Below, in pieces: positions 54,412 through 62,475 of a stretch of DNA of 64,000 nucleotides. Under the pieces are notes generated by a model that worked only from the letters and a program-made list of their open reading frames with translations, did no database searches and was not told the origin of the DNA. Numbering within the stretch: the stretch's first letter is position 1; every line of letters starts with the position of its first letter. Position numbers and translations under genes: made by a program. The stretch is from Mycolicibacterium mengxianglii (GTDB lineage: Bacteria > Actinomycetota > Actinomycetes > Mycobacteriales > Mycobacteriaceae). The stretch lies in the NCBI RefSeq assembly GCF_015710575.1, contig NZ_CP065373.1, positions 2,232,001 through 2,296,000 of the forward strand, in the 5' to 3' direction.

Positions 54412-55191
54412 GTGTCCAGTACCAACCAACGACCCACCGGAGAATTTGACGGACGGACGGTCCTCGTCACCGGGGCCACCAGCGGAATCGGAGCAGCCTG
54501 CACAACAGCACTTCTCAGCGCAGGCGCCAACGTCGTCGCGCTCGCGCTGGGTGACGCCGCGCTCGAGCAGGCGGCCGGCGCCCATCAGGGGCAACCGATC
54601 GTCTTTCACGCAGTCGACGTTTCCTCCAGTGCTGAGGTCGACGCCGCCGTCGCCGCCGGCATCGCGCGTTTCGGTCGTCTCGACGGTGCGTTGAGCGTGG
54701 CGGGCATCTCGAAGGTCGCATCCATCACCGAGACCAGCGACGACCTGTGGGAGCGTCTGATCGCAGTGAACCTGACAGGCACCTTCAACGTTGCTCGTGC
54801 TGCCGCACGCCACTTCCTGCCACAGGGGTCCGGATCTCTGGTCTGCATCGCCAGCGAACTGTCCGTGATGGGGCAAGCGGGATATGCCGCGTATTCGGCG
54901 ACCAAGGGCGGCGTGGTCGCACTCGTCCGCTCGTTGGCTGCCGAGCTCGCGCCAAGGGGAATTCGGGTCAATTCACTAGCGCCGGGAACGACGGACACCC
55001 CGATGCTGGCCGCCGAGTTCGCAAACGAGGCCGAACGTTTGCGCGACCAGGCGTCAGTCCCACTCAAACGGTTCGCTCAGCCCTCTGAAATCGCTGATGC
55101 GGCGCTCTGGCTGCTCAGTGACCGCGCCAGCTATGTCACCGGCGCGACGATTGTCGCCGACGGCGGCCGAACCAGCACTTTCGCCCACTAA
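54412..55191 (+). CDS. Short-chain dehydrogenase/reductase
   Basis: 259-aa classical SDR. The GTG at 54412 is chosen with GGATGGGA upstream; a longer start at 54355 is less likely. Motifs are TGATSGIGAACTTALLSAGA, SVAGISKVAS in place of NNAG, catalytic Ser in CIASELSVMG, and YSATK. Two residues of the usual NNAG motif are changed (SVAG), also seen in some active SDRs. It lies in the permease/SDR/epimerase run, 29 nt before the epimerase. Role: probably oxidation of a hydroxylated intermediate. Confidence 0.86.
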   Translation: MSSTNQRPTGEFDGRTVLVTGATSGIGAACTTALLSAGANVVALALGDAALEQAAGAHQGQPIVFHAVDVSSSAEVDAAVAAGIARFGRLDGALSVAGISKVASITETSDDLWERLIAVNLTGTFNVARAAARHFLPQGSGSLVCIASELSVMGQAGYAAYSATKGGVVALVRSLAAELAPRGIRVNSLAPGTTDTPMLAAEFANEAERLRDQASVPLKRFAQPSEIADAALWLLSDRASYVTGATIVADGGRTSTFAH

Positions 55192-55220
55192 CCGGGCCGA
55201 TACTGCCCAGGAAGACAGAC

Positions 55221-56141
55221 ATGACCAGCATTCTCATCACCGGCGGAGCCGGATTCACCGGACGCCACATCGTTGCGGTCCTTGCTGACGCCGGACACCG
55301 CGTCGTCAGCTACAACCGGGATTTTCTCGAGGCTCCGCGCCCCGATGTCGCCGTGGAGCAAGGTGAATTGTTCGACGTTCCCAGGCTATTGGCGGTGCTG
55401 CGCGCTCACGAGGTGGAAGCCATCGTGCACACCGCGGCGATGTCACACCCGACGTATTCGCTGAGCTTCCCGATTGCCACCTTCGCCGCCAACATGGAAG
55501 GAACGGTGGCCGTCTTCGAGGCAGCCCGCCTGCATGGGGTCACACGCATCGTGAACTTCTCCTCGGAAACGGTATACGGCGAAAACTCGCAGACCTGGAT
55601 CGACGAGTCGAGCCCGGTCAATCCTTCGACGCCGTACGCGGTGACGAAGGTGGCGGGTGAATGGCTCGGCCGCGTCTACGGTCAGCGATTCGATGTCGAC
55701 GTCGTGTCACTTCGTATCGCCCAGGTGTACGGGCCGGGCAATCGTATGGACGAGATCGTCCGAGACGTCATGCGAGGTGTGGTGCAGCAGAAGGCATTCG
55801 CCATCGACTACGGCGCCGACCACCCGTACAACCTGGTCTATGTCAAGGACGTCGCACGCGCCGCACGTGCCGCAGTCGAGGCCCCCCACCGGGTGGACCG
55901 TCCGTTGGCGTACAACATCTCCAGCGACGAGCGATGGACTCTTGGGGGCATCCTCGAGGAAGTCGAGACGCTCTACCCCGATGTGCCCACCGCTGCCGGG
56001 CCGGGTCTGGATCCCACGCTCGACCCGCAGGGCCAGTTCGAGATCACGGCGGCCGCCGACCATCTCGGTTTCCGCCCCGAATGGCCATTGCGTACCGCGC
56101 TGCGCGATTATGGCGCGTGGCTTGCCGACCACCCGTTCTGA
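55221..56141 (+). CDS. NAD-dependent epimerase/dehydratase
   Basis: 306-aa extended SDR. The NAD motif is ILITGGAGFTGRHIVAVLAD (Gly-x2-Gly-x2-Gly) and the catalytic Tyr-x3-Lys is in TPYAVTKVAGEWL. SSETVYGENSQTWIDESSPV is the usual nucleotide-sugar epimerase-like region. In a catabolic locus such proteins often act as dehydrogenases on lactone or sugar-like compounds rather than on nucleotide sugars. It is the last gene of the plus-strand run from 52678 and is followed by a strong terminator. Confidence 0.85.
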   Translation: MTSILITGGAGFTGRHIVAVLADAGHRVVSYNRDFLEAPRPDVAVEQGELFDVPRLLAVLRAHEVEAIVHTAAMSHPTYSLSFPIATFAANMEGTVAVFEAARLHGVTRIVNFSSETVYGENSQTWIDESSPVNPSTPYAVTKVAGEWLGRVYGQRFDVDVVSLRIAQVYGPGNRMDEIVRDVMRGVVQQKAFAIDYGADHPYNLVYVKDVARAARAAVEAPHRVDRPLAYNISSDERWTLGGILEEVETLYPDVPTAAGPGLDPTLDPQGQFEITAAADHLGFRPEWPLRTALRDYGAWLADHPF

Positions 56142-56157
56142 CAGGGGTACGGAAAAG

Positions 56158-56193
56158 AAGGGTCGGCCCGGCAGAAATCCCGGGCCGACCCTT
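56158..56193. terminator. Bidirectional terminator between convergent genes
   Basis: A 14-bp perfect stem, AAGGGTCGGCCCGG, with loop CAGAAATC and the exact complement. The flanks are AAAAG on the left and TTTT on the right. It lies between the epimerase stop (56141) and the amidohydrolase stop (56212), so it can serve both strands. Confidence 0.85.
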
Positions 56194-56211
56194 TTCGGGC
56201 TGGGGCGGCGC

Positions 56212-57477
56212 CTAGCTGAAGTCCACGCGCGCCCGATACCGGTGGACCTCGACAACTGTCTCGGCAACCACAGTGCCGCGGGCGAATACCTTGCGCCGGG
56301 GGGACTGGTCGAGGATGGCTTGCGTCGGCCTGGCGGCATCGACAAGCACCAAATCCCCATCACCGCCGATGTCTGCCACATGGTTCGAAACACCCAAGAT
56401 CTCGGCCGCGCCCGTCGTGACCATTCTCAGCACCAACTCAAGCTCGGCGTCGGTGGACAGGTGCGCTGTCTGGGCGAGCAGAAGAGCGTTCTGCAGCTGG
56501 TCAACATTTCCGAATGGAGTGAAGGCGTTCCGAACATTGTTCGACGACATCGCAACACGTACACCTGCGGCGGCCAACTCTGCGATGGGCGTTATGCCGC
56601 GTCTGACAGCTCGGTCGTCATTGCGGCCACCTAAGTGCAAATCAGTTGCAGGAAGAGCGATTACCGACACACCGGCGTCAGCGATACGGGCGATGGTCTC
56701 TTGACGAGCCCGAGGGGAGGACGCGGCGAGCGACGTCAAGTGCCCGGCCACCACCCGGTGCTGCAGACCCCGGGCACTGGTGTGTTCCGCAATGTCGTCG
56801 ATCAGCGCAAACCGAGCATCGGAGGCGTCGTCAGCGAAGTCGGCGTGGAAGTCCGCCGGCACGCCGAAGCGCTCCGCCAAGTCGAACACCACTTTCACAT
56901 GGCGACGGGCATCGTCGACGTCTCGTTCACTGTAGGGGCATCCACCAATGACGTTCGCGCCGAGCCGAAGTGCCGCTTCCAGGAGCGGAAGAGTGCCCGG
57001 CCTGCTGAAGATCCCCTCCTGTGGAAATGCCACGATCTGCAGTTCTAGAGTGCCCCGGTACTCCTCGCGCAGCTCCACCATCGCTTCGACAGACAGCAGG
57101 CCGACTGTCGGATCAACCTCCGCGTGCACCCGCGCCAGGGTGGTCCCATTCGTGATAGCCCGTTCCAGGACCTCGCGTGAGCGGGAGAGAATGTCCGCGC
57201 GGTCGAATTTCGCCTTCAGCCCGGCAGTGACGGCAATTGCGTCGGCCAACGTGCCGGTGAGGCTGGGATGAACGCGGTTCAACAAAGCCTTGTCGAGGTG
57301 CAGATGCGGCTCAACAAACGAGGGAATGGCAAGCAGTCCCGCGCCGTCGATCACGTCGGCATTGAGCGACCGACGGTCGATGGTTGAACTGTCGACGATT
57401 CGTCCGCCCACCATCGCCAAGTCGCGTCTGCGATTGACGTCCCCAAAGCGAACGTCGTTGACCACTGTCGCGTGCAT
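56212..57477 (-). CDS. Cytosine-deaminase-like amidohydrolase
   Basis: 421-aa amidohydrolase-superfamily protein. Metal-site elements are VEPHLHLDKALLNR (His-x-His), HADFADD, and GHLTSLA. The usual final Asp (pattern SDNVRDPF in cytosine-deaminase relatives) is Asn here: MSSNNVRNAFTPFG. Loss of the metal-binding Asp may change metal use or activity. Relatives deaminate cytosine, N-isopropylammelide and similar rings. The gene is divergent from the second amidohydrolase, with operator site 3 between them. It is closed off at its 3' end by the terminator at 56158. Confidence 0.85.
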   Translation of the reverse strand: MHATVVNDVRFGDVNRRRDLAMVGGRIVDSSTIDRRSLNADVIDGAGLLAIPSFVEPHLHLDKALLNRVHPSLTGTLADAIAVTAGLKAKFDRADILSRSREVLERAITNGTTLARVHAEVDPTVGLLSVEAMVELREEYRGTLELQIVAFPQEGIFSRPGTLPLLEAALRLGANVIGGCPYSERDVDDARRHVKVVFDLAERFGVPADFHADFADDASDARFALIDDIAEHTSARGLQHRVVAGHLTSLAASSPRARQETIARIADAGVSVIALPATDLHLGGRNDDRAVRRGITPIAELAAAGVRVAMSSNNVRNAFTPFGNVDQLQNALLLAQTAHLSTDAELELVLRMVTTGAAEILGVSNHVADIGGDGDLVLVDAARPTQAILDQSPRRKVFARGTVVAETVVEVHRYRARVDFS

Positions 57478-57504
57478 GTGACCTCAAAAGCTAGGATCGG
57501 TAGG

Positions 57505-57517
57505 TTGGTCCGACCAA
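57505..57517. promoter_or_regulatory. GntR-type operator TTGGTC-C-GACCAA, site 3
   Basis: Perfect palindrome with one central base in the divergent promoter region between the two amidohydrolase genes. It is 28 nt upstream of the minus-strand start and 121 nt before the plus-strand start. The arms are identical to sites 1 and 2. Confidence 0.7.
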
Positions 57518-57637
57518 TCATAGGTGTTCACCTAGGCTGGTTGGCGATCAACCCACGACCGGGTCAACTTGTAACCGGCCAGAAACAGGAGCCCTTGTGT
57601 TTACGAGCCCGATTCGACGTTGCGGCGGTGAATTCTG

Positions 57638-59146
57638 ATGTGCCCGCCGGAGAAGTTCGATCTCGTGATCCGCGGCGGCACCTGTGTCCTGCCAGGCGAA
57701 GTGACGCAAACCGACCTCGGAATCGTCGGCGACCGAATCCTGCAGATCGGGCCTGAATTGGCCGAAGGCGCCGCCCGGGTCCTGGAGGCGAGGGGGCGCT
57801 TGGTCATCCCGGGCTTCGTCAACGCCCACTCCCACTCCTACGGTGAGCTGGCACGCCACGAGGGCGCCGGCCTACCGCTTGAGCCCTGGATGAATCACGC
57901 CCTCGCCGCGACGGTCAACAGGTCGCCGGAAGAGATCTATGTCAGCAGCGCAATTCACGCCATCGAAGCCTTGCGCACGGGAACCACCACCATCGTCGAC
58001 CACATCGGCGGGCGCGTAGACACACTCAGCTCTGCAGCCCATGCCTACAAGGACATCGGAATACGGTCCCGGATCGCGCCGATGATCGCCGACCTACGCC
58101 TTCCCGAGACGGTAGGAATCGACGACGCGGCATGGCCGCTCGATGCCGGGGCGGGTGATCCGGCCTTTGATGTCATGAGTGCACCTGACCTGTTGGCGGC
58201 CACACTTGAGCTGCGTGACGCGGTCGCGGACGGCACAGAGTGTGACGTGATCCTGGGACCGTCTGCGCCGCAACGCGTTTCGGAGGAGATGTTCGAAGCC
58301 ATCGCCGAGCTGCACTCGGCGACGCAGATGCCGGTCCATATCCATCTACTGGAGACGCGGCTGCAGGCGGCGCTGCCGGCGCCCGGGGGACAAGGCTGGG
58401 TCAGATTCCTCGACCGATTGAACATCCTGAACGCGAGTCTGTCGGTGGCGCACGGCATCTGGCTCGACCGAGATGAAGTCGAACTGCTCGCCGAACGCTC
58501 AGTGACTATCGTGCACAACCCGCAGAGCAACCTGCAGATCGGCAGCGGTATCGGAGACCTGACCTGTTGGCGGCGTGCCGGCGTAAACATCGCCCTTGGT
58601 ACCGATTCAGTCAACTGCGGCGGCTCGATGGACATGATCAGCTCGATGCGGCTCGCGGCCCTGCTTCATCGACCAGGCAACCTCGACAACGACACCTGGG
58701 AGACGCCGAGAAGCGTGCTCGCCCTGGCGACGGCCGGAGGTGCACGCGCGTTGGGTATTCCGGCCGGAGAAATCAAAGTCGGAGCGCTTGCCGACCTGGC
58801 GTTGTTCGAGATGGCGGGAACTGTGTGGGCCAGTGACGAGGATCCGATCAGCACTCTTGTGCTCAGCGCCTACGACCATCGAGCCGAGTCTGTCGTGGTC
58901 GGCGGCCGCGTCGTGGTCGAGAACCATCACCTGCACGGCGTCGACGAGGAGGACCTGCTCGCAGCCGTCGCGCCATCCCGGCACCGACTGCATGACCGCA
59001 ACTCCCACCTTTGCGACCTCGCTGTGCGGCAGCGCCGGCCACTGACCGCGGCTGCCGCTGGCGCGCCGCTACCCAGGCCGCTTCTTCCGCTCCATCCATC
59101 ACAAGACGGCCCATCCAGGCGCACGCCCTCAGACCGATCAACGTAA
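57638..59146 (+). CDS. Amidohydrolase of the SAH deaminase/ATZ-TRZ type
   Basis: 502-aa amidohydrolase. Metal and catalytic elements are all present: FVNAHSHSYGELARHEGAGL (His-x-His), VHIHLLETR, SVAHGIWLDRDEV, IVHNPQSNLQIGSGIG and ALGTDSVNCGGSMDM. Close relatives deaminate or dechlorinate nitrogen rings (SAH deaminase, 8-oxoguanine deaminase, atrazine chlorohydrolase). The last 40 residues, after HLCDLAVRQ, are Pro/Arg-rich and probably dispensable. It starts the operon amidohydrolase/SDR/GntR. It would act on the compound brought in by the NCS1 permease; this is inferred from the shared operator. Confidence 0.87.
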   Translation: MCPPEKFDLVIRGGTCVLPGEVTQTDLGIVGDRILQIGPELAEGAARVLEARGRLVIPGFVNAHSHSYGELARHEGAGLPLEPWMNHALAATVNRSPEEIYVSSAIHAIEALRTGTTTIVDHIGGRVDTLSSAAHAYKDIGIRSRIAPMIADLRLPETVGIDDAAWPLDAGAGDPAFDVMSAPDLLAATLELRDAVADGTECDVILGPSAPQRVSEEMFEAIAELHSATQMPVHIHLLETRLQAALPAPGGQGWVRFLDRLNILNASLSVAHGIWLDRDEVELLAERSVTIVHNPQSNLQIGSGIGDLTCWRRAGVNIALGTDSVNCGGSMDMISSMRLAALLHRPGNLDNDTWETPRSVLALATAGGARALGIPAGEIKVGALADLALFEMAGTVWASDEDPISTLVLSAYDHRAESVVVGGRVVVENHHLHGVDEEDLLAAVAPSRHRLHDRNSHLCDLAVRQRRPLTAAAAGAPLPRPLLPLHPSQDGPSRRTPSDRST

Positions 59147-59179
59147 GCACACTCAACAGTCCGTACTGGAGGTTTTGCT

Positions 59180-59905
59180 ATGAGCGACACATCAATGCCG
59201 TCCTGGGTGATGGTCACCGGCGCAGCCGGAGGGATCGGGCGGGAGATCGTGCGCGAACTCCTCGACGCTGGACACCACGTCCTCGCCACCGACCGCGAGC
59301 AGCCCGAATTCGGTGATCATGGCGAAGCCCGGTTGCGGACGTGCGCTCTCGACGTCACGTCGGAAGCGGACATCAACGAGCTCATGATCGAGCAGGAGTC
59401 CGCCGGCTCAATCTCAGCTCTCGTCACCGCCGCAGGGATCCAGAAGACGGGCGCGAGCGAAAGCTACGACATCAACGACTGGCAGCGCGTCATCTCCGTC
59501 AACCTCACCGGCACATGGTTACCCATCCGGGCGGTCCTGCCGTCGATGCTCGAGCGCGGGGCGGGGCGGATCATCACCATCTCCTCTGAGATCGGAATCG
59601 CCGGAGCCGCCAACTACGCCGCCTACGCTGCGAGTAAAGGAGGCGTGATCGCACTCACGAAGTCACTCGCCCGCGAGTATGCGAGACGCGGGTTGGTCAT
59701 CAATTCGGTCGCCCCCGGGCCCATCGAGGCTGGTATCTTTTTGGGAAACCTGGGGCACAACCCCGAGTGGCTCGAACATCATGTCCCCGCCGGACGATTC
59801 GGTGCCCCGCGAGATGTGAGTTCCGTCGTTCGGTTCCTGCTCTCGGGCGACGCCGATTACTTTGTGGGACAGGTTCTCTCGCCCAATGGAGGAGTGGTCA
59901 TCTAA
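59180..59905 (+). CDS. Short-chain dehydrogenase/reductase
   Basis: 241-aa classical SDR. The cofactor motif is TGAAGGIGREIVRELLDAGH. The NNAG position reads TAAGIQKTGA, the catalytic Ser is in TISSEIGIAG, and YAASK follows. It lies 33 nt after the amidohydrolase, and its stop is directly followed by the TTG start of the GntR gene. It is similar in type to the SDR at 54412-55191 of the same regulon. TGGAGG precedes the ATG. Confidence 0.88.
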   Translation: MSDTSMPSWVMVTGAAGGIGREIVRELLDAGHHVLATDREQPEFGDHGEARLRTCALDVTSEADINELMIEQESAGSISALVTAAGIQKTGASESYDINDWQRVISVNLTGTWLPIRAVLPSMLERGAGRIITISSEIGIAGAANYAAYAASKGGVIALTKSLAREYARRGLVINSVAPGPIEAGIFLGNLGHNPEWLEHHVPAGRFGAPRDVSSVVRFLLSGDADYFVGQVLSPNGGVVI

Positions 59906-60640
59906 TTGTCGCGAGAACTTCAAGGTCGGGTGGAGATCCCCGGCCTCAAACGTCCCGACAGCGCCTGGGTTGCCATCGCCGCTCACCTTGAGCGGCTGAT
60001 CGCTACCAATGAGCTTGGTCCCGGAGCCAGGCTTCCGTCCGAGCGGGAGCTTGCCGAGCAAATGTCGGTTTCGCGTTCGACCCTGCGGGAGGCGATGTAC
60101 GAGCTCGAACGCAAACGTCTGATTGAGAGAGTTCCCGGACGCGGCACAGTCGTGTTGGGACCGCCTTCCGAGGTTATGGACTTGCGGGCCATGGTCGCGG
60201 ACACCTCGCCCCAATACGTTGCCGAGCTGCGCTATGCCATCGAGCCCGAGAATGCGAAGCTCGCGGCTAGCCGTGCCACAGCAGCCAATCTGCGTGCGCT
60301 TCGCGATGTGATGGCGAGAACGCACGAAGGGTTGAGTCCCAACGACTCGATGCTTGTCGACTGCGAATTCCACCTTCTCCTGGCGCAGTCCTCCCAGAAT
60401 CCGCTGATGAAGGCATTGACCTCGCTGGCCAGTGAGTGGACGCTCGACGAGAGACTCCACACTCATTCCACCCGTACCTGGAGACGGCTGAGCATTACCG
60501 GGCACAACGCAATCCTGGAAGCTGTCGAAGCTCGGGACCCGGATGCAGCATTCGACGCGATGCACGGCCACCTGCTTGATGTTCGCGAACGCATCGCCCA
60601 GATGCACCGTCGGAACTCCAAGAACGCCGCATCAAGTTAG
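59906..60640 (+). CDS. GntR-family regulator with FCD ligand domain (FadR subfamily)
   Basis: 244-aa regulator. Winged helix at about residues 20-85 (LGPGARLPSERELAEQMSVS, then RSTLREAMYELERKRLIERV). A C-terminal FCD domain has YAIEPENAKLAASRATAANL, FHLLLAQSSQNPLMKAL and the metal-site His in DAMHGHLLDV. The start is TTG with no gap after the SDR stop, so it is translationally coupled. FadR-type proteins bind TGGTC/GACCA palindromes; three such sites lie at the promoters of the surrounding genes (50708, 52619, 57505). It is therefore the likely repressor of the whole 49.8-60.6 kb locus. Confidence 0.89.
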   Translation: MSRELQGRVEIPGLKRPDSAWVAIAAHLERLIATNELGPGARLPSERELAEQMSVSRSTLREAMYELERKRLIERVPGRGTVVLGPPSEVMDLRAMVADTSPQYVAELRYAIEPENAKLAASRATAANLRALRDVMARTHEGLSPNDSMLVDCEFHLLLAQSSQNPLMKALTSLASEWTLDERLHTHSTRTWRRLSITGHNAILEAVEARDPDAAFDAMHGHLLDVRERIAQMHRRNSKNAASS

Positions 60641-60781
60641 CCAAAGGCACTTGACCATTCGGGCGACAATAACGCCCGACGTGAATCACTGTCGCCGTCC
60701 CCACGAGTCGATGCGCCGTCTCATGACCTGGGACTTGCTCGCGACTGCTGTAGGCCCCCGGCCGGCGCGTAGGCACTCGGG

Positions 60782-61399
60782 TTAGCCGTATCGGGCGATG
60801 ATGGCGCGCGTTGCTTCGGCGACCGTGCGGTGAAGGTCCTCGTTGGTTGGGTGCCAATCCATCAAGAGCAGGCGTGGCCAGAACGCGAAGTTGGAGATCA
60901 TTCCCAGGAATTGGGTGGCCGCCAACTCGGGATCACCACAGTCGAGGTTCCCCGCGGCGTGTTCGTCACCGAGATAGCCCTTGACCGAGTTGAAGAAGGG
61001 CGCCTTGCCCAAGGTGAACTGAGCCTCGGCGAGATCGGGGAATCGTGGTGCCTCGGCGATCACGATCCGGAACAAGGCCACCATCTCGTCGCGAGACATC
61101 AACTCCACGTAGCGGTTGCCCAGGATTTGAAGGCCGGCGGCGGGATCCCCGATCGCTGGTGCTTGCAGGTCCGCGCCTGACAGCTGCCAATACTCGACGA
61201 CCATTGCGGCGAACAGTTCGGCCTTGGTGGGGAACTGCTTGAACAGCGTCGCCGTCGACACCGCGGCCACCTCGGCGATCCGCGCCAGGGATGTCTCGGC
61301 GTATCCCCGCTCCAGGAACAGCGATGCCGCCGCGGCGATGATCGCGGCGCGCTTCTCCCCGGCAACGCGCTGGTGATAGGTCTGCGGCGGGGCCGTCAT
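60782..61399 (-). CDS. TetR-family transcriptional regulator
   Basis: 205-aa regulator. The ATG at 61399 (MTAPPQTYHQRVAGEKRAAI) is preferred over an upstream GTG that would run into the operator. The HTH includes TSLARIAEVAAVSTATLFKQ, then FPTKAELFAAM; the C-terminal ligand domain has FRIVIAEAPRFPDLAEAQF, typical of the AefR-like subgroup. It is divergent from the SDR at 61525; a 21-bp palindrome lies between them. It converges on the GntR gene with a 141-nt gap. Confidence 0.9.
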   Translation of the reverse strand: MTAPPQTYHQRVAGEKRAAIIAAAASLFLERGYAETSLARIAEVAAVSTATLFKQFPTKAELFAAMVVEYWQLSGADLQAPAIGDPAAGLQILGNRYVELMSRDEMVALFRIVIAEAPRFPDLAEAQFTLGKAPFFNSVKGYLGDEHAAGNLDCGDPELAATQFLGMISNFAFWPRLLLMDWHPTNEDLHRTVAEATRAIIARYG

Positions 61400-61469
61400 G
61401 GCTTCCGGTATACACCCCGGGCCACGGTAAAGGCGAGTGGATTGACTTACCCCCCGGCCCGGCCTACCT

Positions 61470-61490
61470 TGAGGTGAGTTACTCACCTCA
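61470..61490. promoter_or_regulatory. 21-bp palindromic TetR operator between tetR and SDR
   Basis: TGAGGTGAGT-T-ACTCACCTCA: 10-bp perfect arms with one central base. It lies 71 nt from the TetR start and 35 nt from the SDR ATG. This is the classic place and form for a TetR protein controlling itself and a divergent gene. Confidence 0.75.
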
Positions 61491-61524
61491 CCATTCGGGT
61501 GGCCGGATCCTGAAGGAGCAAAAG

Positions 61525-62292
61525 ATGTCGCATTTCGACGACGCCGTCGTCCTGGTCACCGGAGGGACCAGCGGGATGGGGTCCAGCCACGTTCGTGCCT
61601 ACGCGGCCCGCGGGGCCCGCGTCATCATCGGGGGCCGCAACGAAGAGGCGGGCCAGGCGCTGACCAGGGAGATCGGCGAGCGGGCAGCATTCCTCCCGCT
61701 GGACGTCACCGACGAGACTGCCTGGCTGAGGGCGGTCGCCGACGCCGAGGATCTCTTCGGCCCTATCACCATCCTGATCAGCAACGCCGGAGTCCAGAAC
61801 CCCGCTGCCCTGATCGAGGACACCGATCTGCAGGTGTGGCAACAGATCCTCGCGGTCAACGTCACCGGCCACTTCTTGGCGATCAAGCACGTCGCGCCCT
61901 CGCTACGCCGGGCCGGCGGAGGATCGATCGTCACGATCGGGTCGGCGATGGCCTTCGGCGGCAGTGCCTTTTTCGCGCCTTATGTCGCCAGCAAGTGGGC
62001 GCTTCGGGGTCTGACGAAGAGCGCCGCCCTGGAACTGGGCCGTGACAACATCCGGGTCAACGCCATCCACCCCGGCGTGGTGTCCACCCCATTGATCAAC
62101 GAACCGACCGTGCCCGGTCAGCCCAGCATTGCCGAGTCCTACTCACCGGACCCGTTCGCGGTGCCCCGACTCGCCCAGCCCGAAGAGATCAGCAACGCGC
62201 TGCTCTACCTCACCTCGCCCGAAGCCGCCTTCTCCACGGGTTCCGAACTCGTCATCGACGGCGGTCTGCTCCTCGGACCCGCACTCCAATAG
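61525..62292 (+). CDS. Short-chain dehydrogenase/reductase
   Basis: 255-aa classical SDR. The ATG at 61525 follows AAGGAG at 5-6 nt. Motifs are TGGTSGMGSSHVRAYAARGA, LISNAGVQNPAAL, the catalytic Ser in VTIGSAMAFG, and YVASKWALRGL. It is under the palindromic operator shared with the divergent TetR gene, so it is probably induced by its own substrate. The substrate is unknown; FabG, hydroxysteroid and diol dehydrogenases all share this form. Confidence 0.9.
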   Translation: MSHFDDAVVLVTGGTSGMGSSHVRAYAARGARVIIGGRNEEAGQALTREIGERAAFLPLDVTDETAWLRAVADAEDLFGPITILISNAGVQNPAALIEDTDLQVWQQILAVNVTGHFLAIKHVAPSLRRAGGGSIVTIGSAMAFGGSAFFAPYVASKWALRGLTKSAALELGRDNIRVNAIHPGVVSTPLINEPTVPGQPSIAESYSPDPFAVPRLAQPEEISNALLYLTSPEAAFSTGSELVIDGGLLLGPALQ

Positions 62293-62475
62293 CCCGACAC
62301 GACTACCCGAGCAACGACGCCCGGGTCACCGCGGCATCTGTCCAGGGTTGCGCCGATAGTTCGCATCCGTAACGACTTGTCCGGGTTGGTGAATCATCGG
62401 TAACCGGTGTTTCGAAGCACCCTGCACCGGTGTCCGAAACCCGCGACCACGTCAACGCCGCACCACAAAGTTGGA

